Below, one piece after another: positions 50,921 through 61,218 of a DNA stretch of 64,000 nucleotides. Position 1 is the first letter of the stretch, and every line of letters starts with the position of its first letter. The notes beneath the pieces were generated by a model that saw only the letters and a list, made by a program, of their open reading frames with translations, was not told the DNA's origin and did not search any database. The position numbers and the translations under genes are program-made. Source of the stretch: Candidatus Nanoarchaeia archaeon (GTDB taxonomy: Archaea; Nanobdellota; Nanobdellia; Pacearchaeales; GW2011-AR1); the NCBI GenBank assembly GCA_028718805.1, contig JAQUKY010000004.1:1-64000 (forward strand), read 5' to 3'.

Positions 50921-51937
50921 TTATCTTTCTACCCCAAGCCCGCCAAAAACTTCCTGTTCAGGATAGACTACGATTCCTTTATTTGTAATCTGCATCGCAA
51001 CTATTTTCTTCTGGTGCTTTTCTCCTCTCATTTTTAAGACCTCTATTGCATTTTCTCTTATCTCTCCTCTTTTTATATTATAAAGAACAATAACCCCATC
51101 AGCAAGAAATTCTTCAACTCCTGTTGTAGAAAAAATCTTTGGAATCTGCTCTGTCTCTGTAATAAGAAAAGTTGTTGCTCCAATTTTCTCAAAAAATCTG
51201 AATAGTTGCTCAATATAGGCTCTATAGCTGTCTTCTTTTGTTGTGAATGCGCCCCCAACTGCAGTCAAAGAGTCAATAACAATAAAATCAGGTTTAAAAT
51301 CTCTTGGGAGGATGATAGGATAAACATTAATAAATAACTCGCCTTTTTGTTCGGCAAGCAAAGCGTCTACATTCCTTGTTATTTCAAATGGGCTTATTCT
51401 TTGTATTTTCAACTTGCCAGCTTTAATCATTTTTTCAGCATCCCATCCAAAATCTTTCATATGCTGTTTTAATTTATCCTCGCTTTCCTCAAAGCTCATG
51501 TAAAAGCATTTTTCTCCTTGAGAAGCATGATAAGCAAAAGTCTCCAAACAAAAAATTGTCTTGCCACTTCCAGCACCTCCAGCAACAAGAATAGAATTTC
51601 CTTTTGGGATTCCATGCTCAAACAAATCATCAAGACCAGGAATTCCTGTTTTTATGTATTTTTTCCCTCCTTTTATTACCTTCTCCTTTAACTCTAGTCT
51701 GGAAATATGTTTTATAGGGGCTCTTTGCTCAATAATTTGAGCTTCATGCCCTTTAATCTTGCCTGATTTTAATTGCTGCTCAATTTCTGATTTTATAGAA
51801 GCAATTTTGAATTTGGCATTTTTATCTTTGTCTGTATCTTTCTTTTTAAATTTAAGAAAAATCTTAGCCTTTTCTTTCCTCTTTACAGCCTTATCCTTCT
51901 CTTTTTTAATTTTCTTCACGCTCTTTTTCATATTCAA
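50921..51937 (-). CDS. KaiC-like RecA-superfamily ATPase
   Basis: 338 residues. A very basic, coiled N-terminus of about 70 residues precedes the KaiC core: GIPGLDDLFEHGIPKG, Walker A GGAGSGKT at 120-127, the acidic FEESEDKL and a Walker B strand FIVIDSLTA. Family members serve in DNA repair and signalling. The N-terminal lysine-rich part may bind nucleic acid or membranes. It lies next to the degenerate KaiC protein and downstream of the 51956 gene on the same strand. Confidence 0.85.
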   Translation of the reverse strand: MNMKKSVKKIKKEKDKAVKRKEKAKIFLKFKKKDTDKDKNAKFKIASIKSEIEQQLKSGKIKGHEAQIIEQRAPIKHISRLELKEKVIKGGKKYIKTGIPGLDDLFEHGIPKGNSILVAGGAGSGKTIFCLETFAYHASQGEKCFYMSFEESEDKLKQHMKDFGWDAEKMIKAGKLKIQRISPFEITRNVDALLAEQKGELFINVYPIILPRDFKPDFIVIDSLTAVGGAFTTKEDSYRAYIEQLFRFFEKIGATTFLITETEQIPKIFSTTGVEEFLADGVIVLYNIKRGEIRENAIEVLKMRGEKHQKKIVAMQITNKGIVVYPEQEVFGGLGVER

Positions 51938-51955
51938 TAATAGGATTCTGATTAT

Positions 51956-52948
51956 TTAAATCTTATTTCTCTTCCTCTCTAAGACAGGCAACTCTTCTTT
52001 TATCTCCTGCAATCTTTCTTTATATTTTTTCATTCTTATATTGTAAACCAAACCTGAAATCTTGTTTTCCCTGAACCTTTCTGTTTGTGTTTTTTTCATT
52101 AAATCATTTAAAACTTTTTCTTCTGTTTTCATCTTTCTTATTTTATTTGTTAATAATTTTTTCTCAAATCTCTTGTTTGTGAAATAGCCGATAATTCCTA
52201 AGACAATTAATAAAGATATAATCTGAATCCAGTATCTTTGGAAGAAGTTTTTAGCTCCCTTTTTTATTCCAGATAAAGTTGAAACTTCTGTTTTTTCTTT
52301 TTCAAGTGCAAGATTAAAATCCTCAAGAAGTCTTTCAGCATCATTATACCTTTCTTCTGAAAAAGCAATTTTAGCCTGCTCTAAAATATTTTGGATTTCT
52401 TTAGAAAGCTCTGGTAGCGGATAAGAAATATATAACCCTACATTTTTTAATTCCATTTCATCTTGTTTAAAATTATTCTCTTCAACAAAAATTTTATCCA
52501 TCAATAAAAATGCAGTTTCTTTTCTTTTTTGAATGTCCTTAGTATAAACCAAAACATCCTCATAAGTTATGTCCTGCCATTTAATTAATCTTAATGCGTT
52601 TCTTGCTTCTTGTTTTTCTTTTTCTGTTGAATTAACATCTTCTCTTAAAATTGAAGCATATTTTGCTTGCTCAAATACCCGTCTGGCTTCAATTAAACTA
52701 TCATTCATGTAATTTACTGAAAAATTGTTTTCCTGCATTTCTTTGATAATGCTTTCTGACTCATTAATTGCTTGCAATGCAGCTTCTTTTGTTATTGATT
52801 GATTCTCTTCTTGTTGAATTGCATTTTCAGAACTTTCATTATAAGCTACAAATCCAATAAAATTAGACTTCTGAGTATTAAGTATAAAAAAGCTTATTCC
52901 TAAGACTAAGAGAATACATAAAATAATTATTATTAATTCCTGTTTCAT
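51956..52948 (-). CDS. Membrane protein with coiled coils, homologous to the giant protein's C-terminus
   Basis: 330 residues: N-terminal membrane helix (about 5-23), about 200 outer, helical residues, a second membrane helix near 240 (IQIISLLIVLGIIGYF) and a cytoplasmic coiled-coil tail. The last about 130 residues have the same order of helical repeat, membrane helix and tail as the last about 250 of the 2089-residue protein. It starts one base after that gene's stop, so the two are translated from one mRNA. Probably a partner or anchor for it. Confidence 0.7.
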   Translation of the reverse strand: MKQELIIIILCILLVLGISFFILNTQKSNFIGFVAYNESSENAIQQEENQSITKEAALQAINESESIIKEMQENNFSVNYMNDSLIEARRVFEQAKYASILREDVNSTEKEKQEARNALRLIKWQDITYEDVLVYTKDIQKRKETAFLLMDKIFVEENNFKQDEMELKNVGLYISYPLPELSKEIQNILEQAKIAFSEERYNDAERLLEDFNLALEKEKTEVSTLSGIKKGAKNFFQRYWIQIISLLIVLGIIGYFTNKRFEKKLLTNKIRKMKTEEKVLNDLMKKTQTERFRENKISGLVYNIRMKKYKERLQEIKEELPVLERKRNKI

Positions 52949-52949
52949 T

Positions 52950-55900
52950 TTATATAACTCCCATCCTCTTAATTTTTTCTTTAATTTTAGCTTCTTCTCT
53001 TAATCTTTTATTTTCTCTAATTTTACTAATATGATGGAATGGAGATTTTAAAGACCCAATAATTTTAAATAAAACTATCCTTGCATTTCCATGTTTTTTA
53101 ATCTTACTATTTGATTTTATAATCTCTTTTTCTAATTCAGATTTGCTGTCTTTTATCTGATTTTCTCCACTTTTCTTTTTCTTTAATAACTCCAAGGTTA
53201 TTTTTTCTCCTTCAATTTCAGCTAGTCTTTCATTTAAAGTTTTGAATTCAATATCATATTCATTTGCAGATATTTTCCTGTCTCTGTAATACTGCTCCTG
53301 CAGTTTTATAATTTCAGACTCAACCTGCAGTCTCTCGTTTTCTAAATCCTGCAAAATTTGCTGTTGTCTTAGCATCTTTATTCTTTTATTTCTTAAACTT
53401 AATCTTTGTTGTTTTATTTTTGCTAATTTATTCTGATGCTGATTCATTATTCTGTGGTAATCTCCAGCAGAAATCTTTCCTGAAAAATAATTTTTTTGGG
53501 CAGACAAGATGAGGGTTCTTATGTTATTTTCTTCTTTGTTTATATCTTGTATTTTTCCTGTTATAGAAGATTTTTGGTAAGTTTTATAAGATAAAATTCC
53601 TGCAAATGAAAATATTAAAATTCCTATCAAAACAAAATGCCAGTATAAATAAAGGAAGAATCCATAATTTCCTTTTCTCTCAAGCAAAAGCAAAACTTGC
53701 GCTGATTTAGCTCTTTCTTCTGCAGTACTGAAGTCTCCTCTTTTAAATGCAGCTATTGCCATATTCAAAACATTTTCAGCAGACTCTCCGCTAAATATCG
53801 CTTTCCCGGTTAAGACAGAATTTATAGAAACTTTCTCTCCATTTTCATCAACAATCTCTTTTGCAACATTTCCAGTTAATAAGTATGTTTTTTTCGGGTC
53901 TTTTAATGCCCCTGAAATTTTTTCTATTAAGGAATTTACAGAAAATGCTTTGTTTTTTATATTGATAACATTATCAGACAAATCTAATGATTTCTTATTC
54001 TTATTTTCAGAAAGTTTTAATTTTGCTTGCTCCAGTAATTTACTAACTTCTTGTGTATTAAATCCTGCATTTTTCATTTCTAAAATTGCTTTTTCAGCTT
54101 CTGACAATGCTAAATTGCTTTTTTCTTTGCTAACTTCTTGAATGACTAATTTTATATTTTGAGTCTCTATATAGCTTGTTTTTGCAGTCCCATCTACTTT
54201 ATATCCTGATATTAGCGCCTTAAGTGTATGCTCTTCATAACTCTCTTTATAAGAAGGAATTTTTAATTTTATATTGAATTTTTTAGTCTCTTTTGAATTA
54301 ATTTTGCCTATTTTGCTTGGGTAAATTTCAATATACTGCGGTAAAAATCCAGCTAAACTGAGGGTTAAATCTTCTAAACTTGAATTAGGGTATTTGTTAT
54401 TAACTTCTATATCAAAACTGTCCTGTTCGCCTCTTACAACTTCAATTGTTTTTGAATATGCAACTGACTCTGCCTTTGCAATTCCCCCTCCTCCGCCGGT
54501 TGCTCCAGAAGTTATTGTTTGTGTTATAGTAACGGGATTAGAAACACTTATTGCTTTTGAAGTATTTACAGAATCTGCATTTGAAGCAATTGCTGTTGCA
54601 TTAATGTAATAAGTAATGTCAGAAGTTGAACTTCCAACGTCAATAGTAATTGTGTTTGTTCCTGAAGATCCTATTGGAAGAGTTCCTAAGCTTCTGTTTA
54701 AACTTCCAGTAGATAAAGTAAATATGCTAGGCAAAGTCCAATTTAAATAAACTCCTGTTGCATCTTGTGTTCCTAAATTAGTCACAGAAACAGCATAAGT
54801 AACTCCTATCTGAGAAGTTGTTACAGAGCTCGAAAAAGTATCTATTGAAATTTGAAGATAAGGTCCTTCGGCAGTCTGAATATAGATTTGTTTTTCATAA
54901 ATTGTCGTTCCTGCTTCTGAAACAATAGTCACATTATAAGGATATAATCCAGTAGTTATTCCAGTTGTATTAACAAAAAGATTTAAACTTATGTTGCCAC
55001 CTGAAGAAACTGAATATGAAGCATTATCATCATTTGTATAATTAATATCAAATTTGCCTTGAATGGGAGATGAAGCAGATATGTTTAAATTAAAATTCAG
55101 ACTGTTATCTCCGGTATTATTAAGATAAATTGCCCCCAAGGTATTATTATCGCTTCTTTGCGCATAAGTAAAAGATTTAATTGAAGGAATAGTTGTGCTA
55201 TTCCAAAAACTGCTTTCATTTGCAACAATTAAAGTATAGTTTGCAGAAATATTCTGATTTCCAGCAGTGTCTGTAGCATTTATTTTAAAAGCATATGTTC
55301 CATTTCCTGGCAAAAAAGAGGCATTGTAAGTAACTGTTGCTGAAGAGCCATTTGCAATCGCAGAGTTGTTAGTCATAACGGCAGAAATCCAATTCCCATC
55401 GCTTAAATTCTGCCACATTAACTCCACTTCATTAATTTTATAATCTTCAACAATCGTTGCATTAACATTTACACTCACATAAGGGTCTAACTCTGCTGTC
55501 GTATTAGGAGAATAAGTTATATTATAAATTTCAGGATAGCTATCATCGCTGACGTTAATAGCGTAGTTTGTTGTTAAATTACTTCTTCCAGATAAATCAT
55601 AGAGATAAATTTGAGCTGTAAATCTGGGAGGAGTTGTATTTCCTGCGGAGATTATGTAGCTTAAACTTCCAGTCAATCCAGCTAAAGAAATCTGCGAAGA
55701 ATTTTGCCAGCTTCCAGTTGCATTGTGCCCTATAATTGCATAGCTTAATCCAATTGAATCAGAAAGAGAAGCAGAACAATTAACATCTTGGCTGTCATTA
55801 ACAGGATTTGTGCATGAAAATGCATCAACACTTGGATTAGTCAAATCAACGTAAATAACAATTGATTTATTTGCCTGATTATTGCTTGTATCATTCGCAT

Positions 55901-58900
55901 AAAAAGTTATGTTGTGCTGTCCTTCTACTAAAGTTATTGTTGAATTCCAATTTGTTGTAGAAACATTTCCCAAGGTTACTAATGTGTCTGAATTATTTGT
56001 ATATCCTGCCCAGCTTAATGATTCATCAGTTGTTATGTTTAATAAAATATCAGCAGAGCTAGAATAGCTTGCATTTACAGGAGAGTAAATTGTTATTTCT
56101 GGTTTTGTTGTATCCCCTGCTTCTGCACTTATTGTGAATGAATTTCCAGTTAAAGAGCCGATATTCCCATAAGAATCATTTGCCCATAAGCTAAGATTAT
56201 AATTTCCACTTACAATACTTGTATTAGCATGGGTGTAAAGATAAAGAGAAACATTACTTAGACTAACATTATTCACTCCAGAATCTAAAGAATACCATGC
56301 ATTTGTTAGAGCTTTATTAACAACTATTGTAAAAGTAACAGAGCCTTGAGTAATATTTGAATTATTTAACGGATTAGCAAGAGTTATTGTCGGAGCTTGA
56401 GAGTCAGTTGTATAGCTTCCTGTAAGAGGATTTGCAGTTGCAGCTTCTCCTAATTCATCAAAAATATAAACATACCACAAGTGTAATGAAGAATCTGTTT
56501 CAGAACTGAATGTGCAGCTTAAATTACTATTTCCTGTTGAATTACAATAATGTCCATTTGTGCATCCAGATGAAGTTGCTCCTGAAGAATTGCATACGAA
56601 TAAGGTTAAAGTTTGTACAGAATCTGAATCATAAGCAACACTTGAAACATTAACTGTTGCTCCTCCCTTTATTATTACTGCATTATCACTTGCACTTGTT
56701 AATACCGGAAGCTGATTTATGTTGATAGTTTTATCAACGATTGTTTGTATATTTCCTGCATCATCAATAGAATAATATCTCAAATAATTTGCGCTTCTGT
56801 TGGAAGAAGTGTAAGTTATTGTACCCCCATTGTCAATGCTTGTTGTAGGGCTGCATCCCTCGCTTGTCGAAGTGCAATAATATGTTGTGGGGTCTGAATC
56901 AACATTATCTACTTCTGTAATTGTAACAGTATAATTTGGAGCATGGATATCTGTATTAGCATTACTAGTTGTTGTTGGAGCAGTATAATCTAAATAAAAA
57001 TTGATATCTAAATTCTGGCTTGTATTTTGCTCATTTCCTAATGAGTCTTCACAAGAGACATATCTAGTTGTAAATCCCTGGCTTGAAACATCATTTATAG
57101 AACAATTTGCCTGAATCCCAGAAATTACACAATTATTAGACATAGAAGAATAGATAATATCACTACTAGACCACCTGCATAACATATCTACCTCTCCTGA
57201 GATAGTTATATTCGTTCTCTCATCATTAACAGCATCAAAATAACTTGGAGTTGTGTCTCCTGCAACTGAAATTATAGAAGTTGTAGGAGGAGTTGCATCA
57301 TTAGTATAAGATAGATACCTCAGATCAGTCTGGTTCGAGTTGCTATTTACATCTTTGGCAAACCCCTGATAAGTATAAGTTCCGGTAGTGAAATTGCTTT
57401 GGTTTGTTATAAACACCCATTTGTCTGTGTTGTATTTGTTAAGATTTGAATAATATTGCTGCCTAAGTTCATTTGCAGATAAACTTGCAGAATATGCGCG
57501 GACTTCATCAATTGTTCCATTGAAGTTACTTCCGCTATTGTATCTTCCAATTTCAAAAGTTGTTATTGCAGGTGCCTGAGAATTGCTTCCTGAAGCAACC
57601 ACAGCACCATCAACTATTAAGGATGTGGTGCTTCCGCTCCAGTTTAAACCAATCTGATGCCATTGTCCTGTCCAATCAGAAGGTATTGTCCATGCTAAAG
57701 GAGTTAAAGTGCCGCCAGTTTCATAACGCAAAGTATTATCACTATTGCTATAAATCCTTAGTGCACCAACTGCACTAGGTTTTGTATCAAATAGGGCTTG
57801 GGTTACAATTTTAAGATCTTTATTAGGTTTTATCCACATTAATACGGTTCCTGTTGTTGCGGAAAATCCTGTGATAGTTGTTTTAGCATAAGTAGTTCCT
57901 GCAAAATTTAAGGCACTGCCATATCTGCCCGAAGTAGTCCAAGTTGGAGCATTAGTAAAAGTTGCATTATTACTGCTTGGGCTTACATCTACTGCCTTTG
58001 TTGCATTTTCACCCAATGCAGAAACATTGTCTAAATTAAGCATCAAAACCAATGAGCTATTATAAAAAGTGTAATTTGTACCATTCCAGTTCCACTTAAA
58101 TTCTGAAAAATCTGTGGCGTTTGTGATTGAAATATTTATCTGTATCGAGGTATTTTTTGTAACCGTGGCATTTGCAGGAGTTGGAGTGGTGAAGTTTATA
58201 TTAGGAGGTGTCCAATCGCCTATGTACAATACCCTTGTTTCTGTGCAGTTTTGGTTTCCGGCAGTGTTATTTGCGCATCCTTGGTAGGTATAGCTGCCCT
58301 GACTTACCAGGCTGCTTTGGTTTGTTATAAACACCCATTTGTCTGTATCGTACTTATATAAATTACTGTAATATTGCTGCTGAATTTCATTTGCTGATAA
58401 ACCTCTATTGTAGATATATACTTCGTCTATTGTACCATTGAAATATCTTTGGGGATTGTTGGAAGTGTTCAGCTCACAGCCAATTGTAAGATAGTTATTT
58501 GGTGCACTAGGCACGCTTGCGCTTGTTGATGCTGTCTGAGCACCATTTACATAGAAATATGTTGTTCCGCTCCTTCTCGTCATGACAACATGATACCATG
58601 TGTTTGCTGAAGCGAATGTATATCCACTGTCTATCCATGCAACCAAGCCATATAATCCTGTTAATTTGTTTCCTGAAAGTCCTGCACCATTTCCTATTCC
58701 AAAACCATATCCTGCTGCATCATTTCCGTTGTAAATGGCAAGGCTTAATTGACTCAGCGAGCTTGGTTTTATCCAAGCTGCAATTGCCCAATTGTCTACA
58801 GCATTTGTTGCACTTTTTGTTCCGTTTATCCATGCATCAGATCCGTTGAATTGATATGCTCCCCCATATTTTCCTGTTGCATTGAAAACCGCATTGTAAA

Positions 58901-59219
58901 CTGTGCCATTTAATGAATTTGATGAGACATCAACAACTTTAGTTGCATTTTCACCCAGCGCCGTAACATTGTCGAAATTCAGCATCAATACCAGCGAGTT
59001 GTTATAAAAAGTATAATTAGTACTATTCAAGTTCCATTTGAATTCATTCATGTCAGATGCATTGGTTATTGATATGTTTATGACAACAGAGTTGTTTGAT
59101 GTTATCGTACTGTTTGCAGGCGTTGGGTCTGTGAAGTTTATTACGGGCGCAGCATAAACAAAACTCAAACTACTGATAAGAACTGTTACAACTAACAGAA
59201 ACAAGATTGATTTCTTCAT
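52950..59219 (-). CDS. Giant surface adhesin-like protein
   Basis: 2089 residues with a signal peptide. Two LamG/concanavalin-like modules (about 75-285 and 385-605; NSLVLMLNFDNV, KYGGAYQFNGSDAW, GTIDEVYIYNRGLS) share a sequence pattern. A long run of Ig-like and Asn/Thr/Ser-rich repeats follows. A C-terminal helical region, a membrane helix near 1856 (WHFVLIGILIFSFAGIL) and a cytoplasmic coiled-coil tail complete it. Such proteins mediate attachment or contact with other cells. It is preceded by an RHH regulator gene and followed by the 51956 gene. Confidence 0.8.
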   Translation of the reverse strand: MKKSILFLLVVTVLISSLSFVYAAPVINFTDPTPANSTITSNNSVVINISITNASDMNEFKWNLNSTNYTFYNNSLVLMLNFDNVTALGENATKVVDVSSNSLNGTVYNAVFNATGKYGGAYQFNGSDAWINGTKSATNAVDNWAIAAWIKPSSLSQLSLAIYNGNDAAGYGFGIGNGAGLSGNKLTGLYGLVAWIDSGYTFASANTWYHVVMTRRSGTTYFYVNGAQTASTSASVPSAPNNYLTIGCELNTSNNPQRYFNGTIDEVYIYNRGLSANEIQQQYYSNLYKYDTDKWVFITNQSSLVSQGSYTYQGCANNTAGNQNCTETRVLYIGDWTPPNINFTTPTPANATVTKNTSIQINISITNATDFSEFKWNWNGTNYTFYNSSLVLMLNLDNVSALGENATKAVDVSPSSNNATFTNAPTWTTSGRYGSALNFAGTTYAKTTITGFSATTGTVLMWIKPNKDLKIVTQALFDTKPSAVGALRIYSNSDNTLRYETGGTLTPLAWTIPSDWTGQWHQIGLNWSGSTTSLIVDGAVVASGSNSQAPAITTFEIGRYNSGSNFNGTIDEVRAYSASLSANELRQQYYSNLNKYNTDKWVFITNQSNFTTGTYTYQGFAKDVNSNSNQTDLRYLSYTNDATPPTTSIISVAGDTTPSYFDAVNDERTNITISGEVDMLCRWSSSDIIYSSMSNNCVISGIQANCSINDVSSQGFTTRYVSCEDSLGNEQNTSQNLDINFYLDYTAPTTTSNANTDIHAPNYTVTITEVDNVDSDPTTYYCTSTSEGCSPTTSIDNGGTITYTSSNRSANYLRYYSIDDAGNIQTIVDKTININQLPVLTSASDNAVIIKGGATVNVSSVAYDSDSVQTLTLFVCNSSGATSSGCTNGHYCNSTGNSNLSCTFSSETDSSLHLWYVYIFDELGEAATANPLTGSYTTDSQAPTITLANPLNNSNITQGSVTFTIVVNKALTNAWYSLDSGVNNVSLSNVSLYLYTHANTSIVSGNYNLSLWANDSYGNIGSLTGNSFTISAEAGDTTKPEITIYSPVNASYSSSADILLNITTDESLSWAGYTNNSDTLVTLGNVSTTNWNSTITLVEGQHNITFYANDTSNNQANKSIVIYVDLTNPSVDAFSCTNPVNDSQDVNCSASLSDSIGLSYAIIGHNATGSWQNSSQISLAGLTGSLSYIISAGNTTPPRFTAQIYLYDLSGRSNLTTNYAINVSDDSYPEIYNITYSPNTTAELDPYVSVNVNATIVEDYKINEVELMWQNLSDGNWISAVMTNNSAIANGSSATVTYNASFLPGNGTYAFKINATDTAGNQNISANYTLIVANESSFWNSTTIPSIKSFTYAQRSDNNTLGAIYLNNTGDNSLNFNLNISASSPIQGKFDINYTNDDNASYSVSSGGNISLNLFVNTTGITTGLYPYNVTIVSEAGTTIYEKQIYIQTAEGPYLQISIDTFSSSVTTSQIGVTYAVSVTNLGTQDATGVYLNWTLPSIFTLSTGSLNRSLGTLPIGSSGTNTITIDVGSSTSDITYYINATAIASNADSVNTSKAISVSNPVTITQTITSGATGGGGGIAKAESVAYSKTIEVVRGEQDSFDIEVNNKYPNSSLEDLTLSLAGFLPQYIEIYPSKIGKINSKETKKFNIKLKIPSYKESYEEHTLKALISGYKVDGTAKTSYIETQNIKLVIQEVSKEKSNLALSEAEKAILEMKNAGFNTQEVSKLLEQAKLKLSENKNKKSLDLSDNVINIKNKAFSVNSLIEKISGALKDPKKTYLLTGNVAKEIVDENGEKVSINSVLTGKAIFSGESAENVLNMAIAAFKRGDFSTAEERAKSAQVLLLLERKGNYGFFLYLYWHFVLIGILIFSFAGILSYKTYQKSSITGKIQDINKEENNIRTLILSAQKNYFSGKISAGDYHRIMNQHQNKLAKIKQQRLSLRNKRIKMLRQQQILQDLENERLQVESEIIKLQEQYYRDRKISANEYDIEFKTLNERLAEIEGEKITLELLKKKKSGENQIKDSKSELEKEIIKSNSKIKKHGNARIVLFKIIGSLKSPFHHISKIRENKRLREEAKIKEKIKRMGVI

Positions 59220-59374
59220 TTTCTTCCCCCCTTTTTCTTTTCTTTATAATTATTAATTAATTCATTTAAAATTTCATCAAAAGTATGTTTTCTTACAAAA
59301 TCGAGATTCTCTATTTTTTCTTTTGTTTCCTCAGAAATTCTAATAGTTGTAGACTTTGTATCTTTAGTAGTCAT
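59216..59374 (-). CDS. Ribbon-helix-helix transcription regulator
   Basis: 52 residues. The N-terminal strand TKSTTIRISEETKEKIE, followed by two helices (TFDEILNELINNYKEK), is the MetJ/Arc fold pattern. The stop overlaps the giant protein's ATG. The transcript seems leaderless from a TATA-like TTTAAATATA upstream (59396-59405). A 21-base palindrome lies exactly at the start codon. It is very likely autoregulatory and sets expression of the adhesin. Confidence 0.85.
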   Translation of the reverse strand: MTTKDTKSTTIRISEETKEKIENLDFVRKHTFDEILNELINNYKEKKKGGRK

Positions 59375-59393
59375 AATCTACTAAGTAGATTAT
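59373..59393. promoter_or_regulatory. Palindromic operator at the RHH start
   Basis: ATAATCTACT and AGTAGATTAT are perfect arms around one base. The palindrome covers the expected transcription start and the first bases of the RHH gene, below the TATA box. RHH proteins bind such sites as dimers or tetramers. Confidence 0.65.
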
Positions 59394-59494
59394 AATATAT
59401 TTAAAGTTTTTGTTTTCAGTTTTCAGGGAGAATTTGACTGCCCATTTTTGCAGAGTTTAACCTCTCGTGAGAACATTTAACCAATAAAAAAGTT

Positions 59495-60319
59495 TTAGGA
59501 TTCTTTATCTTCAGCTATAGCGAAAGATAGTTTGTCTGATTTTTTTGCCCTGATTTTACAGATGCAACCTTCAGATTCCAATATTTCCATATTACGAAAT
59601 CCAAGTGTATTAAACATTTTCATAAAGGGGCTTTTGACATGCTTCTTTATTAAGACCTGTGAAAGGTAGTCATTACTCGGGATTTTTTTCCTTAACCTAT
59701 TGAACATATTGACTGTTCTTTTTTCTACAATGTCTTCAATAAGAAGATTATCAAGAGTGTCATAATCAATTACTTTGCCTAAACTTTGATAAAAATAAGT
59801 CATCAAACCTTTTCCCCTTAATTTCCCACCGTAAATGTCAGATGAATAAATATTATTTTCATTATGATTGTACCTGACATCATAATACCATCCAATAAGA
59901 TGGTCAAAATATCCCTTTTTATCATTATCAAAGATATCTTTTAATGGGTCTAAATTTTTAATCTGCATATCGTATTTTTTAGAGACTCCTTTTAATTCAT
60001 TCATAAAAGAGAGTAAGCCATTTCTGGTCTTTTTGTTAAGGTTATCAAATTGTGCAATATCAACAATCTTGTTTACAGTGCTATTATCAACTGCAGGATG
60101 AAAAACAATTGCAGAGTGATATGCAGATTCCTTACAAATAAGCGCCTCAGAACATGGAAGTATGCTCAAATCAAATTTAGGAGAGTTATCAGAAAATATT
60201 GATTCAGAATCCAGGCAAAGCTTGAGAGGTTCTATTTTTGCGAAAACCGAGTTTAAAACCCCGGCTAGTTCTTCATACTGCTTTACAGAGTAATCCTTTA
60301 ATTTAATTTTTTTAGGCAT
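59495..60319 (-). CDS. Hypothetical protein, possibly GNAT-like
   Basis: 274 residues, no signal or membrane segments. A segment LRGKGLMTYFYQSLGKVI in the middle and a late FMKMFNTLGFRNMEIL look like the acetyl-CoA binding loop and final strand of a GNAT acetyltransferase, but the rest has no obvious family features. It stands alone between the RHH gene and the pilin-like cluster. Function is uncertain. Confidence 0.5.
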   Translation of the reverse strand: MPKKIKLKDYSVKQYEELAGVLNSVFAKIEPLKLCLDSESIFSDNSPKFDLSILPCSEALICKESAYHSAIVFHPAVDNSTVNKIVDIAQFDNLNKKTRNGLLSFMNELKGVSKKYDMQIKNLDPLKDIFDNDKKGYFDHLIGWYYDVRYNHNENNIYSSDIYGGKLRGKGLMTYFYQSLGKVIDYDTLDNLLIEDIVEKRTVNMFNRLRKKIPSNDYLSQVLIKKHVKSPFMKMFNTLGFRNMEILESEGCICKIRAKKSDKLSFAIAEDKES

Positions 60320-60366
60320 AATTTTGATTTGGAATTAAGGTTTATAAAGGATTGCATTTTGGGCGT

Positions 60367-60411
60367 TGTCAAGAATTAGGGACTTAAATCTGCTGTCAAG
60401 TTTAGGGACTT
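60367..60411. repeat. Two copies of an 18-base motif; possible transposon end
   Basis: TGTCAAGAATTAGGGACTT (60367-60385) and TGTCAAGTTTAGGGACTT (60394-60411) are close direct copies 27 bases apart. Short GTCAAG-type repeats like these occur at insertion sequence ends, but no transposase is present. An ATG-less open frame after 60455 (KLRGKAGEELLKKKSKK) may be a gene remnant. Confidence 0.35.
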
Positions 60412-60559
60412 TCGGTTTAATAATAATATATTATCCTATTTTTTATGCGAGGTTTATTTTAAAAGAGAATAAATTAAGAGGCAAAGCTGGTGAAGAGTTA
60501 CTTAAAAAGAAGAGCAAGAAATTCAATGAAAAGATTAAGTAAATTTTTATAGAAAATAT

Positions 60560-61108
60560 TTACCCATAGCACATATCTAATTCTACTTTAATACTCCCAG
60601 GATACAAATCAATAGCCTGGCTTGCTCCTGCTTCGCTGCTGCAATTTTTAAAGTTTCCTTCTGTAAAATTCATGATTTCTTCTTTATTTGAGGAAGCCCG
60701 ACTTGCTGAGGAAGCATTGACTTCCCTCCGATTTTCATAATAAATCTCTAGTTTGTAAGCTTTATTGCGAGAATCATCAGAGACATTAAAGCTGTGCTTA
60801 ACAATCTTTGAATAATCTTCTTCTAAGACAGCACAAGCTTGTTTATCAAGATTTATACAGTTTTCATTTCTGTAACATGCTTTAATCAATTCTTGAATGC
60901 TTTCATAGTTAGGAGTAAAAGTTGTTGTGCAATTTGTTGTGTGATACATTGTAGACTGTAAGAAGTCCGAAATTTCAACACTTGTCCTTTCAATTTTCTC
61001 GCCTCTTCCAATTGAAATGCTCAAGAATATTAGTCCAATTACAGTAACTATAACAATTATTACAGCAAAACCTACGATTTCGCTTTGCGATTTATTTTTT
61101 GTTTTCAT
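60560..61108 (-). CDS. Type IV pilin-like membrane protein (cluster member 1)
   Basis: 182 residues. The N-terminus KSQSEIVGFAVIIVIVTVIG is very like archaeal type IV pilins: a short basic leader, then a hydrophobic helix with the S-E near the cleavage point. The outer domain of about 140 residues has five cysteines (TTNCTTT, KACYRNENC, QACAVL, DMC). It is the last gene of a cluster of at least four similar proteins. Confidence 0.7.
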   Translation of the reverse strand: MKTKNKSQSEIVGFAVIIVIVTVIGLIFLSISIGRGEKIERTSVEISDFLQSTMYHTTNCTTTFTPNYESIQELIKACYRNENCINLDKQACAVLEEDYSKIVKHSFNVSDDSRNKAYKLEIYYENRREVNASSASRASSNKEEIMNFTEGNFKNCSSEAGASQAIDLYPGSIKVELDMCYG

Positions 61109-61218
61109 CGTTTGTTTTATCTATTCTCTATTAGTAATCTCAAACTTTTTCCGCTTTGCTCTCAATTGCTTAAGCGTTTTAGTGTTGATTGATTATTAGT
61201 TTAGTTTATTTTTTCCTC

